In this document: positions 12,339 to 22,257 of the stretch, piece by piece
Layout of the letters: each line of letters starts with the position of its first letter
Position numbering within the stretch: position 1 is the stretch's first letter
Assembly: GCA_034401795.1 (NCBI GenBank)
Contig: CM067367.1
Span: 28,101,916-28,165,915 of the forward strand
DNA: 64,000 bases
Direction of reading: 5' to 3'
Source: Chaetoderma sp. LZ-2023a
Taxonomy: Eukaryota > Mollusca > Caudofoveata > Chaetodermatida > Chaetodermatidae
Notes under the pieces: generated by a model
Told to the model about the DNA's origin: nothing
Databases searched by the model: none
The model's input: the letters and a program-made list of their open reading frames with translations, nothing else
Position numbers and translations under genes: made by a program

Positions 12339-12746
12339 CCTTGGGAGGACCTGACAGCATGTCTCAGTCAGTACTTTCTGTTATATAAGGCTATTCTAGA
12401 AACCTATGTTGGTGTGGATGGAGCAACAAAATCACTGACGAAATCAGAATATGACTTGGCTCAACATCTTCAAGAAGAGAGTACATACGGTTTTCCCCCA
12501 ATGCTTCACGTCATGGATTCCGACAATGATGGTGGTGTTAGCTTCGATGAAGTGTATCCTTAGTACGAACTGTTTGGTGACCTTGCGTATGTTATGAATA
12601 AAGTTAGAAAAGTCGTTAAGCTTATGGCTGAAGGTCGGCATGATGTTATTGCTGAAGATGATTATCTTGCGTGTTATCTTAATTATCACCTGTATCCTGA
12701 CATTACTGCCAAGGAAATACCCATTAGTCTTCCCGTAGACATGTGA
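12167..12746 (+). pseudogene. EF-hand protein pseudogene (terminal exon copy)
   Basis: Homologous to the minus-strand exon at 57850-58405. The first loop, DRDKDGTYTLEQ, keeps three acidic positions; a second, DSDNDGGVSFDE, is good; a third, corresponding to DEDGDGVIAEDE in the partner, is ruined here (AEGRHDVIAEDD). The acceptor that reads CTTACAG in the partner is CTTACAT here, so splicing to this exon would fail. About two bases are lost near 12220, putting TAA TAA in the entering frame. A TAG lies at 12561-12563. An (ATT)n array at 12295-12338 has grown in the codons for the IDYYHP region and would encode a Tyr run. Calcium binding is inferred from the loops. The family is probably near sarcoplasmic calcium-binding proteins but is not certain. 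Confidence 0.8.
12295..12338. repeat. (ATT)n expansion inside the EF-hand pseudogene
   Basis: About 14 to 15 ATT units where the partner exon has only the codons for DYYHP. The expansion is therefore specific to this copy. Confidence 0.9.
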
Positions 12747-12962
12747 TGCCATACAATGGTTTTCTCCATATCTAGCTAACGTGACTCAACAGATAATGCA
12801 TCAATCTATCACGTATGCAGCATAATAGACGATTTGCAATTTAGGATCACATCCCACATAATGTACATGTATGCACCTAGTGTATTTAGTCAATAATTCC
12901 TTGCTCAGAAGTGCATACAAAGGTCGATGACTGGGACATATATGAAGCAGAATCTAAAATTA

Positions 12963-12968
12963 AATAAA
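12963..12968 (+). promoter_or_regulatory. poly-A signal AATAAA of the pseudogene
   Basis: AATAAA in AAATTAAATAAAGACATGA, about 220 bases after the old stop codon. The partner copy has AATAAA at the equivalent place (57599-57604, minus), which supports a real 3' end for the parent gene. Confidence 0.55.
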
Positions 12969-13059
12969 GACATGATCTTCATATGAGATGTAGTCTCTTG
13001 TTTTGCCCAATTAAACAGTGACTTCCCAAAAACTCAATTTCACAGGGACTATACAGGTA

Positions 13060-13155
13060 AGCTGTGGAATTTTATAAAACTAATTTGACAGAAACCTATT
13101 GCTGCCATAGGTAGGCAAACTAGATTAAAATATTCAATATAATATTTATTAAATC
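13060..13155. repeat. foldback hairpin copy in the EF-hand 3' flank
   Basis: Left arm TGGAATTTTATAAAACTAATTTGAC, centre GCTGCCATAGG, right arm CAAACTAGATTAAAATATTCA. It occupies the same place as the hairpin at 57420-57510 in the partner segment, so it was present before the duplication. Confidence 0.65.
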
Positions 13156-13260
13156 GAAAAAGATTTTGGCTTTGCGGGCTCGACATGTTAAAACGTGTCT
13201 ATAAATGGCACCGCAGAACTAAGACTCAGTATGTGTTCAAGAGGAAATTCAGGCAAAACT

Positions 13261-14420
13261 ATGGAGTTCATCGAGTAAGAATGTAGGAACGAATAGTAAG
13301 CATGTATTTTCTGAACCATATGCTATGAGTATGCAGTATTTTAGATTGAGCACATTTATCGTTACAGGACCACTTTTAAGGCAGCTTGCACAAATAGCGA
13401 CCTGACCTGTCTTTGCCTATGTAGTTGTACACATTTCCATTGCCATTACCAGATGTCTGGAGAAGGAGTGTAGCACGAGTAATGAGTAAATGTCCTGCCA
13501 TATAACGATGTCCCCAGGACCTATTTAAAGCAAGACTGAAACAATGTTAAAGGTCCCATGCCATGCTACCTTTTCCGAGGCTGTAGAGCTTGTATTCATA
13601 ATGTAAGCCTCAGATAACATCGTATGGTGTACCTCAATGTTTCCTAAAACTTGGTAAAACTGTATGGCAACCACTTATATTGCTCGTTCTAATTGCAACC
13701 TTAACCATGGACGCAAACTAGCATTATAGAACAGCACTACATTAACCGTGTTGCCAATATTGAGTATTAATGCGGGATATTAATGTTAGACAAGTCTTCC
13801 GAAGCCAAGCATGTGTCCAATATTTACTATATCAATCTGTGATTTGAATGATTAAATGCAACCATCTCGCTATGTATTTATCTGTGACGGTAGGTTAGCT
13901 CCATTAAACTGTTTATATAACAGTCGTCTGTAATATATAATGCTAGACGCCAGTCTTTACAACGATCTTACTACATAATCTAGTTACATTTATCTTTTCA
14001 GGTTGAATAATCCATCAGGAGTTGCCTCCCTTTAGTCATCAATTCACAAATGATACCGATTTAGACACGTTCTAGATACTTGGTTGTAAAAGACCTATCT
14101 GAATATAATGCAAAGGCTCTCGTGACCCGTTTGCTATAGTGCAATTTATCCAGCATGCAATCTTCAGACAGCCTATTCGTTTCATAGAGAAAATGGCACA
14201 TTGTGTGAGTCAAAACCACCATCTGCTGCGCTCTTGGGGAACGACCATACGTGGCCCACGGAAAGAATACGTTTTTAATATTTCCCACTGGAACGACTAG
14301 CTCGGTACCAAAGTCAGTTATTTATCTCCGCCTCCACATACACATTCGATAAGCAGATATTTTAATTTTTTGACAAAATTTAGCCATTATAGTGTTAAAC
14401 AAATTAACTGCAACTCGGTT
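13261..14420. other. no gene recognised
   Basis: About 1.2 kb of AT-rich unique-looking DNA. Frames are short. Nothing on either strand shows a motif or repeat that I can name. Confidence 0.5.
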
Positions 14421-14474
14421 TCATTTGTACGGAAGCGTATTAGGGCCACCATAGTAATATTTTTGCTCATACAT

Positions 14475-14746
14475 ATCTCGAGATCTCGACTTAGCATCTC
14501 GAGATCTCGACTTAGTATCTCGAGATCTCGACTTACTATCTCGAGATCTCGACTTAGTATCTCGAGATCTCGACTTAGCATCTCGAGATCTCGACCTAGT
14601 ATCTCGAGATCTCGACTTAGCATCTCGAGATCTCGACCTAGTATCTCGAGATCTCGACTTACTATCTCGAGATCTCGACTTAGTATCTCGAGATCTCGAC
14701 TTACTATCTCGAGATCACGACTTACTATCTCGAGATCTCGACTTAA
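14475..14746. repeat. 21-bp minisatellite ATCTCGAGATCTCGACTTAGT
   Basis: About 13 near-identical units. Variation is confined mostly to the last bases (AGC, AGT, ACT). Each unit contains the dyad TCTCGAGATCTCGA. Because 21 is a multiple of three, all frames stay open and give false ORFs on both strands. Confidence 0.97.
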
Positions 14747-14896
14747 TATTTTGATTGTTGCGAAGCTTGAGCAGCCGATGTCAGATGTCTACGCTATTTT
14801 GCCCTTTAATGCAGAGTCGGATTAAACCTATTTACGGCCCCAGCCCTAATTATTTGTAGAGACCCCTTATCGGCTTGATCGAGGAGGGAATTGATA

Positions 14897-14923
14897 CTAC
14901 TACTACTACTACTACTACTACTC

Positions 14924-14977
<54 letters not shown>

Positions 14978-14978
14978 T
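14897..14978. repeat. (TAC)n microsatellite
   Basis: About 27 TAC units with one TCC interruption. It forms the tail of the composite repeat. Confidence 0.95.
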
Positions 14979-15489
14979 CACACCAGCTTCCAGTCAAAAT
15001 GGTTTCAGAATATTCAACAGCTTACGTATATCGTGGTATTGGGTGGCGGGGTGCTCTTATATTTCTGGTCTGAGGGAATTTCGCCCCGTTACCCGTTGCC
15101 TAATCAGTCCCTGCTTTAACCAGATTCTATGGTGTTCTAAAACGTCGCCCTATTAAGTGCGACTCTTATTTCCTTATAGACATCTTTTGTGCATTATGGC
15201 AACTGAAATAGTGTTGACACTTGGCTCGTTGTCCCTGCGGGACAGGAGTGTAGCCAAATATTTGTTAGGAATGGTGTATGAACTGGGATTGGAGATGAAG
15301 CAATACCCATGCAATATTAGGAGGTCAGCACCACCACCACTACCACCACCACCATCGTCACCACCACCACCACCACCACCACTAGCATCCTACCAAAGGA
15401 TCTCAAAGTAGACACTCAGATGAGATTTCATGATTTTAAAATGATAAAGAGCCGCTGTAGTTTTTCTGCAACTGATATAGGGCATGCAT
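14979..15489. other. non-coding with (CCA)n microsatellite at 15329-15384
   Basis: Contains a decayed half foldback motif near 15003-15025 and a CCA-rich microsatellite with CTA and TCG interruptions. There is no supportable gene; the short open frames here cross the microsatellites. Confidence 0.6.
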
Positions 15490-16678
15490 TAAACATACTG
15501 CTAGTGATGTAGCACGATTTAAAAAGGATCTGCTTGCTGACCACTGGTTCGGTTTCGCTGATGTGGACATAGAGGTTCCTAAGGCACTGTGGGCGAAGTT
15601 CGAGGAAATGCCCCCTCTCTTCTACAACAGAGAGATAGATTCCAGCTGAGGCAGTATCTGTTGAGATGCTCACATACCTAGAGAAACAGGTAGGAAACGT
15701 CCCACAACCAGTAAACTTGTCGGCGCACTCTCAGCCAAGAGGAAGCTCTTGTATGCACCGTCACTCAAGTGGTACCTCGCCCATGGGCTAGGGATCACTG
15801 CTGTATACCGCACCATAGACTATGAGGCCAAGCACCCATTCGAGTGGTTCGTGGAGAATGTTACGGAGGCCCGCCGCTCGGGAGATGTAGAAAAGAGCAA
15901 AGCGCTCTTGGCAGATCTCTTCAAACTCCTCGGCAACAGTGCCTATGGGAAGCTCATCGAGGCTCTAGAGCATTACAGCAACACGACTTTCACCAAGGAT
16001 GAATGAGCGGTAGATAGAGCCCTCCGCAGTGCATGGTTCGAGGATCTCGAGGAGATCAGCGAGTCTTACGAGCTCCAGAGTCGCAAGGCCAAAATCACCA
16101 TTCGTCGCCCCTTCCAGGTGGGGATAGCCATATACGAGCCCGCGAAGCTGAGGATGCTGGAGTTCTACTACCGCTTCCTGGATCACTATGTGCCTCGTGA
16201 CAGCTTCGAGTACCTCCAGATGGACACAGACTCTGCGTACATCGCAATAGCTGCCTCCAGCCTCGACGAAGTCATTCACCCTGAGATGCGAGCAGAGTAT
16301 GAGACTCATAAGCGGGAGTGGCTAGCTTGGGACAAGCGGTCTGGACGGACTCCGGGACTGTTCAAGCTCGAGTTCGAAGGCAACCGTGGTATCGCTCTCT
16401 GTTCCAAGTGCTACTACGTGGAGAGCCTCGCTGGGAAGGTGAAATGCTCAGCCAAAGGTATGTCTAAGCATCAGAACGATGTCTCTTGGCAGAGGTTCTT
16501 CAGAGCCCTAAACGGTAGCGTGGACAGAGCTACAAACCGAGGCCTACGCATGTGCAACCAGGGCATGGTGATGTATGAACAGGAAAAACTCGGTCTCTCA
16601 GCATACTACGATAAGCAGCATGTGTTGCCAGATGGTGTCCATACCGAGCCAATCGAGTACCATATCCCTCAGGCTTAG
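15490..16678 (+). pseudogene. Polinton DNA polymerase B, C-terminal part (fossil)
   Basis: Palm-domain signatures of family-B polymerases are readable: a motif B block of the form LLGNSAYGK and a motif C block QMDTDSAY, followed by a thumb-like region ending near the convergent integrase. The large N-terminal region (exonuclease and the protein-priming segments) is not in the window. The part is broken. In living Polintons this enzyme copies the element from a protein primer. Confidence 0.85.
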
Positions 16679-17695
16679 AGACCTGGCGACGGTGGCAGCT
16701 GTGTGTCTGGAGGGACCACCTGAAGCTCCTCCCGAACAAACGGACGTTTGGGAAAGTTCTCTGAGCGTGCCAGATAGTACAGCGTAGGCTGCCCCTCTAT
16801 CTCGACATACCTGTGCAGTTTGTGGACATCTAGCGACCAGTTAAGATCTGTTGCACGTCGTCGCCCACCTTCCAACTCACCAGGTTCATACAGGTACCGA
16901 ACCAGAGCATAAGATGGAAGGCACACCTGTTCCTTGTCTGCTCCTCCGGAAGGTTTGGCAACAGAGGATCGTTGGATAGCCTCTACTGGCTTCTTCCCAG
17001 TTAACTGAGTTACCTCAGTATTGGATCGCTCTATCACCATGGGCACACCTTTCACCCACACCCTGGACCGCTCTCCAGCCTGTGCCATCTCCTGGGCATA
17101 TTGGTGTGCAAACAATCTTAACTCTAGTGTCCGATTCCACTGCTCGACCTTTGTCTGGGCACGGTGGTGACCAACTTCCCCTCGTCTAATCGCCACACCA
17201 TGTTTCCGCATGAGGGCCGCAGTCTCACCTCTGAACTCCTTACCCTCATCCACCTGCAACAATTCTGGCCACTGGAGGGGATTTTCGGGATCCTCGTAGA
17301 CACCCTGGAATGCCTGGGCCACCTGGCCAGCTGACTTGTCTGTGAGCGGTGCTGCAGCCTTGTACCTGCTGGCGACATCGACGATGGTGAGGGAATACTT
17401 GTAGGGCTTACGACCAACCGAGTCATGTGGAAGGAATAGAACATCTGCCTGGTGAACTCGATTCGGAACAGTTTCATTGAAATGGGCATGCATGATGTGC
17501 CGTGGACAAGGTCTGTATATCTGCCACATCGCCTGGTGGCTGAGCCACTGGCTAACTGTCTCCAGTGTGAAGTTGTGGCCCTTGCGACGTACAGCCTCGA
17601 GTAATATCCACCAGGCTGATAGTAGAGTTCCTCAAGAAAGATGGTTGATAAGCCCCTGGATTTCATCACTGATGTCCACTCCCGTCCTGTCACGC
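16675..17695 (-). pseudogene. Polinton integrase, retroviral type (fossil)
   Basis: The rve-type catalytic core is readable on the minus strand (YSLTIVDVASRYKAA for the first acidic residue, LLQVDEGKEF for the second, and the region RAQTKVEQWNR for the third). A C-terminal segment of the chromo-like, basic kind found in Polinton and Ginger integrases follows. It converges tail to tail with the polymerase, which is the common Polinton arrangement. The part is broken. In living relatives it inserts the element and makes a 6-bp target duplication. Confidence 0.85.
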
Positions 17696-18353
17696 ACGGC
17701 CTGGGTTAGGGTATCACTGACGTCCACTCCTGTCCTGTCACGCACGGCCTGGGCGAACTCTACACAGACGGACAGATGGCCATCATGCATTCGACTACCA
17801 CTGAAGACCTCCTCAAACACCTCCATACACTGGCGTCTCGTCTCTGCTGGATCCTTGCTGAACGGTAGCTTATCGACTAACCCTCGGAAGTTAAATGTCT
17901 TGACCAGGTCGTACAGAGACGCCATCCTTATATAGTATGGCTTAAATGTTCGGCAGCCCAGATGGCCGCAAGTGTTATGGCAACGTATGGTAGCCAAGAG
18001 CCTGCGACTCCGAAGAATGTACCTACTCCTGAGGCGATGGCTGGTATGGCTTCAGAAATCTTCTCCACACCATGGAGAGCATTGTTGGCGATCTTGCGGA
18101 CCGTCTCGCCCGCCTTCGTTGTGAACAGAGTGATCAGAGCCCCAACTGCTGCCAGCGGGCCGATAGAATCTTTTACGTAAGTGCGATAGATTCCTTTCAC
18201 TCTGTGTATTAGCTTGCAGGATTCAGGCTCTACATACTCACCCGCGGTCTCCGCTACATCGTGGTCGTCTGCATCATAATCCTCATCATCGTAGTCCTCG
18301 TCATCTATATCCTGGACTGGATCTTCATAATCCTCTGGTTCATACATATCCAT
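17632..18353 (-). pseudogene. Polinton small proteins, acidic/hydrophobic (fossil)
   Basis: Two overlapping small frames on the minus strand. The upstream one starts with a strongly acidic Asp/Glu/Tyr-rich segment and ends with hydrophobic, Gly/Ala-rich stretches that could be membrane segments. The downstream one holds a short duplicated block (QAVRDRTGVD, twice). Polintons carry small hydrophobic proteins of uncertain role, possibly virion-membrane or minor structural proteins. I cannot assign either to a named family. Confidence 0.45.
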
Positions 18354-18397
18354 CGCTGGGTACAGCTATATAGTAGCTTTAAACTGTAGTCTATAGC

Positions 18398-18764
18398 ATG
18401 GCCTCCGCAATCTTGAATGCGGGCGTGTTTGCCTTAGCGAACTGGGTACTCTGCTTCGCCGACAAGAAGGCGGCAGAGGTCGAGCGTGAGCGTCATAACC
18501 AGGCGATGGAGAAGTTTGAGTACAGCAAAGCACTCGAGCATATGCGCCAGAGGCAGGCACGCCGACGACAACTCCGAGCTCAAGGCCAACCAGAGCCTCA
18601 AAGAGGCAGATGAGAGTCTCGATGAGTACTACGAGACTGTAAAGATATCTCAGCCAATGCTCGACTATGAAGCATCGACAGGTCAGAAGACAGCAGAGCT
18701 TTTAGTAGTGGTGGCAGCTGCAGCTGTGACGACAGGAGACGTGCTCTACGCACGCTCAAGCTGA
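18398..18764 (+). pseudogene. Polinton small protein, charged helix (fossil)
   Basis: Begins with a short hydrophobic segment (ILNAGVFALANWVLCFA), followed by a highly charged, probably helical stretch rich in Arg, Glu and Gln. It is oriented opposite to its neighbours. Size and style fit a small accessory protein. Function unknown. Confidence 0.35.
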
Positions 18765-18791
18765 ATACCTGATGTGTTCGACACGCATACC

Positions 18792-19787
18792 TTAGCATAG
18801 CCAAAGTAAAGTACCTAATGAGCAAGTCCCAGCTATGAGGTTTCCGATGTTGAAGCTGGGCTGGTTGCCCTGATTAGGTGCGATGTTCTTGCCCCCGATG
18901 TGGTGACGGCCCTCGAGTGCCGACTCGTGGTCATCGCTTCCTCTGGTTAGTCGCAGAAGTGCATATGACTTAGTTTTCTGTCTGTAGAGTTGGCAGTCAG
19001 CCAGCTCGCGTACCTCACTAAGAACATTGGTCCCAACAACCACAAGCTTGAAGTCGTCTAGCTTATCCACCTCCTGGATGACTCCTCCCTTCTGAACCAG
19101 GACCGCAACAGCGACACAGTCCGATGCACCACGATGCAATGTCAGCTCTACCCATTGGTTAGGTGTGGCTTGGACCTGCTGGTGTTCTCACTCCACATGC
19201 AAGATCCGCTGTTTGGAACCCGTTTGCTTCATTTCCTGGTCATTCTCGTCATGCCAGATATGAAGTCTTGGAGCATTCATCGACGCATCTGCGAGCTGCT
19301 CAGTGTACACTCGGAGGAACAGCCTATCCTGCATGGCAGCCAGATTCACGTGTGTGTTCTTGAGGAGGGTGAAGAGTGGAACTAGTTCGAATTCCGTGAA
19401 CCCCTCATTGCACCCAACAGCGTAATACCCCTTTCCCTCTGCATAGAAGGTTGGTTCACGAGCCAGCGGTCCTATGACTCGGTACTTATCGTTCACATAG
19501 GTGGTGTCCACGGTGCTGTTGCTCTGCACGATCTCCCACCTGTTCAGCACCTGCGGGAGCTCTATCGTCTGTGCTATTGTGCTCTGAAGCTTGAACTCGA
19601 GTGTCATGCTCTTGATCTCGTGGATCTGTGCCGAGATTGCAAAGTCAATGTACTTCCCAGCAGCAGACAACGGGTTCTCATCATGTATACTGGATCGAAT
19701 GACCGTCAGGCAGGCCTTCTGAGGATCAGTGCGGTGCGAAGTCGCAGGTTCAATGGCCCCATCTGGATGTTGCACATACTGCAGCAT
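18792..19787 (-). pseudogene. Polinton capsid-type protein, likely minor capsid/penton (fossil)
   Basis: A minus-strand region of about 330 codons, rich in beta-prone segments, with conserved-looking pieces such as ISAQIHEIKSMTLEF and LFLRVYTEQLADAS. Length and position near the ATPase suit the single-jelly-roll minor capsid protein of Polintons; the double-jelly-roll major capsid protein would be about twice as long. The call rests on context and size, not on a specific motif. The part is broken. Confidence 0.5.
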
Positions 19788-19826
19788 GTTTAAGGCCTAG
19801 GTATATAAAGGGATTAAACAGCTGCC

Positions 19827-20750
19827 ATGTTTAGTAAAGTTCTCCAGCAGATTATCTATAGGCAGCAGGACAAGTCGGCACGACAGCCACGGCGTGCACT
19901 GTCCCACTGTGACAGGGTCCGAGGCCTGCTTCGTGACATCAACATTATCCACGAGCGAGTCAAGGTTACACCATCGACGGATGCGGAGATACTGGCCGCC
20001 ATAGAAGAAGGAGTGCCAGCTCATAGTACAAAAGAACTCCTGACACGGATACTCTACCGGAAGTTTGACAGCACCCAGGGCAGGGCACTAAACCTACATG
20101 TGGGCCAAACCAACAGTCCTGTTATTCTAGCTCTCCAAAAGGCAAGCGTCGACCCCAAAGATCTACTAATGGTCGGGAAGTGGGCTGCCGTATTTAGCCT
20201 CCATAGCCAGGAAGAGCGAGAGATGCTGGATAGCCTCCAGTCTGGAGCAAATAACTACTTCAGGGAGGAGGTCAGTGCCGCTGTAGTGGACAGCCATGAC
20301 ACTGGTCATGCAAAAGGTACTCAGGAGGGGTTCACTGTTGGCCACAAGGAGGCTGTTGAACATATCTTCAATGAAAGAGGGCATAGGAGATTGGACAGGA
20401 ATTTGTCAGCATTTTTTAAATTCCCAGATAACTACCAGGACTACCTCATCAAAACTACTCGCAAGTCAGATGCTCATCGCGCATGGAAAAAGTGTGTTTC
20501 CGTGAGAAGTTCCAGAAGAAGAGAGTCCTACCATCTGACCCTCAGTGGATAGAGTTTCAGCAACAGGCTTCTGACGAAACTGACGAAGTTCCTCATGCTT
20601 CTGACGAAGTTCCTCAAGCTTCTGACGAATTTCCTCAAGCTTCTGACGAAGTTCCTCAAGCTTCTGACGAAGTAGCGGAGACGGACGAAGTTCCTCAGCC
20701 TTCTGATGAACGAAAAAAGTTGTGGCCGGCAGTCTGTCAGCGATGACGCA
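19827..20750 (+). pseudogene. Polinton protein of unknown role with 7-residue repeats (fossil)
   Basis: A plus-strand region starting MFSKVLQQIIY with a mixed helical body of about 230 codons. Next to its end is a segment of 21-bp repeats reading QASDEVP or close variants about five times. I do not recognise a domain. Genes of similar size and unknown role occur in many animal Polintons between capsid and ATPase genes. Confidence 0.45.
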
Positions 20751-21500
20751 TAGAGCAGGCTAGTTTCCTGGCTGGATTCAGCTTGTAGGTGAAGGTCTGC
20801 GCCTTTTCCAGAGAGGGCTTGAAGTGTGACAGCTCACCTGTCTCCTTGTTGCTGAAGATGAAGCGGTACAGATCAGCTGCCCTCTGTACACCTGCGATAA
20901 AGTCCCCTTTGGGCTCCTTGAGGGTTAGGCTGTCGTATATGCTCTCGAGCAGGACACGTCCACACTTGGAGCTGAAGTATAGCAACCGGGCATTGTGGCG
21001 GATATCCGGGGAGATCTCACGGGTGTACTTTTGAAAGAGGATGAAGACAGTTATCTTTGTGTGCCGGATGCGCCTGGTGATGTTGCTGAGGTAGCTGACT
21101 GTCTTCTGATCCATTGCAGGGTCATCGATAACTAGAACAAGTGGTTCTGTCAGTCGGGTTGCCAGCATCTTCTCCATCAGGGCTTGCAGGTTCTGCGTCT
21201 TGGTGATTGGACCATTGTACCATTGATCATTACTGTCAACCGCCTCAGCGGCGGAGTCAGACACCAGAAGGATGTATTGAGAGTGTAGATGAGGCCAGGA
21301 GAGCCCGCAGCAAGATGTTTTTCCCGTGGCCTGACGGGGCAATGATCAGCGCCACCTGGCCAGCATCGGCCGGCCTACTGTCGAATGGTACAGACATGCG
21401 CGCGGAGGATGGTTAGCACTTGGTCGGCCGTAGCCTCGTCAATATCTGGGAGACTAAATGGCAGTACTTCCTGCACCAGCTCCAGTGAAATAGTTGGGCA
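20737..21500 (-). pseudogene. Polinton packaging ATPase, FtsK-HerA type (fossil)
   Basis: The minus-strand region holds a Walker-B block LVLVIDDPA followed by RRIRHTKITVFILFQ, typical of the A32/FtsK-like packaging ATPases of Polintons and large DNA viruses, and a P-loop-like segment near its start. In living relatives it pumps DNA into capsids. The part is broken. The assignment is from the Walker-B region and its context. Confidence 0.65.
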
Positions 21501-21713
21501 TAGGAGGACCACGCAGTCGCCCAAGGGAATAGGTAGCAGTGCTCAGGGTACTGGCCCTCTCTGCAGGGGCACACCTTGTGGGTGGTCCACTATTCCTGGG
21601 CATTGGCAATCCTCAGGCCACGTGCTCGACTATTGGCTATACACCACCCTCCGGCACGCCATGCCTCATATGCTGCAGGGGTCTCGTCATCCATCTCTCA
21701 CTATTCAGAGTGG

Positions 21714-22255
21714 TTAAACGTAGGCGACGATGATCTCAGCCATTGCACTCGTTGCTAGCCCTAGAGCCGCGGCCTCCATTAGTGTAACACGTTCACCCAT
21801 GACCTTGGCGACGGCAGTGTAGGCGGCACCACTGCGGGCGATCTTTGGGATGGGGTGAGTTATTCCGAGACAGTGGCCAGCCACCCCACTCACAACGGTA
21901 GCGAGGACAACCACAGTGGCAGCTGGAAGAACCTCATTTCCCCCTGTCATCTTCACCACGGCCACATTCGCTGCCACGTTACTGGCGACATGGACTGCCA
22001 GAGGTTTTGCTTTAGTCAGTAACTTCTGTGTCTTGGTTCGCAGCAGGTTCTCCACCTTCTGAACACTCGCCTGGCTCTCTGGCAGTTGCTTCACGATCTG
22101 TACCGTTGACGTCATTGTTTAAGCCCTGAGTATACAACGCAGTTAAACGCCTGTGTTCCCTGTCCAGTGAACTAATAAGATCTTCCCAGTCTGCATCTGC
22201 CAGGTGTCCGGGTTGGTACTCAGGAATATTCATCTCTCTATTGAGACACCTTAAA
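21714..22255 (-). pseudogene. Polinton hydrophobic protein and adjacent small frame (fossil)
   Basis: Minus-strand frames. One is Ala/Val-rich with several hydrophobic stretches (ATVVVLATVVSGVAGHCLG and similar) and looks like a membrane or virion-internal protein. The upstream small frame is acidic and polar. Neither matches a family I can name. Confidence 0.4.
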
Positions 22256-22257
22256 CA

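Larger units (their letters stand above)
12080..13260 (+). repeat. inverted paralogous segment (partner 57330-58450, minus)
   Basis: The whole block, covering intron end, EF-hand exon, 3' untranslated region and downstream DNA, aligns with the reverse complement of 57330-58450. Shared landmarks: CTGAATGAAATTATG before the exon, TTTATGTTTCCCTTACA at the acceptor, GATGCCATACAATG after the stop, ACGATTTGCAATTTAGGAT, AATGTACATGTAT, the poly-A signal, a foldback hairpin, and TCTATAAATGGCACC.CAGAACTA at the far end. Identity is about 80% by eye. Confidence 0.85.
14427..14978 (+). repeat. composite repeat: head, 21-bp minisatellite, body, (TAC)n tail (copy 1)
   Basis: The head starts GTACGGAAGCGTATTAGGGC. 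It is followed by about 13 units of a 21-bp minisatellite (14475-14746), then about 150 bases of body (AGATGTCTACGCTATTTT, CGGATTAAA, TTATCGGCTTGATCGAGGAG), and a (TAC)n tail from 14897. The reverse complement of 33258-33971 has the same four parts in the same order, with four minisatellite units and a GCA/GTA tail. This makes it a defined dispersed repeat in which the arrays are integral parts. A triplet tail would suit a retroposon; no transposase or RT was seen. A half foldback motif (TTTCAGAATATTCAACAG) follows at about 15003. Confidence 0.75.

Noticed and set aside
14370-14825. 151-codon frame with ISRSRLS repeats
   Set aside because: Translation of the 21-bp minisatellite, open on both strands because 21 is divisible by three.
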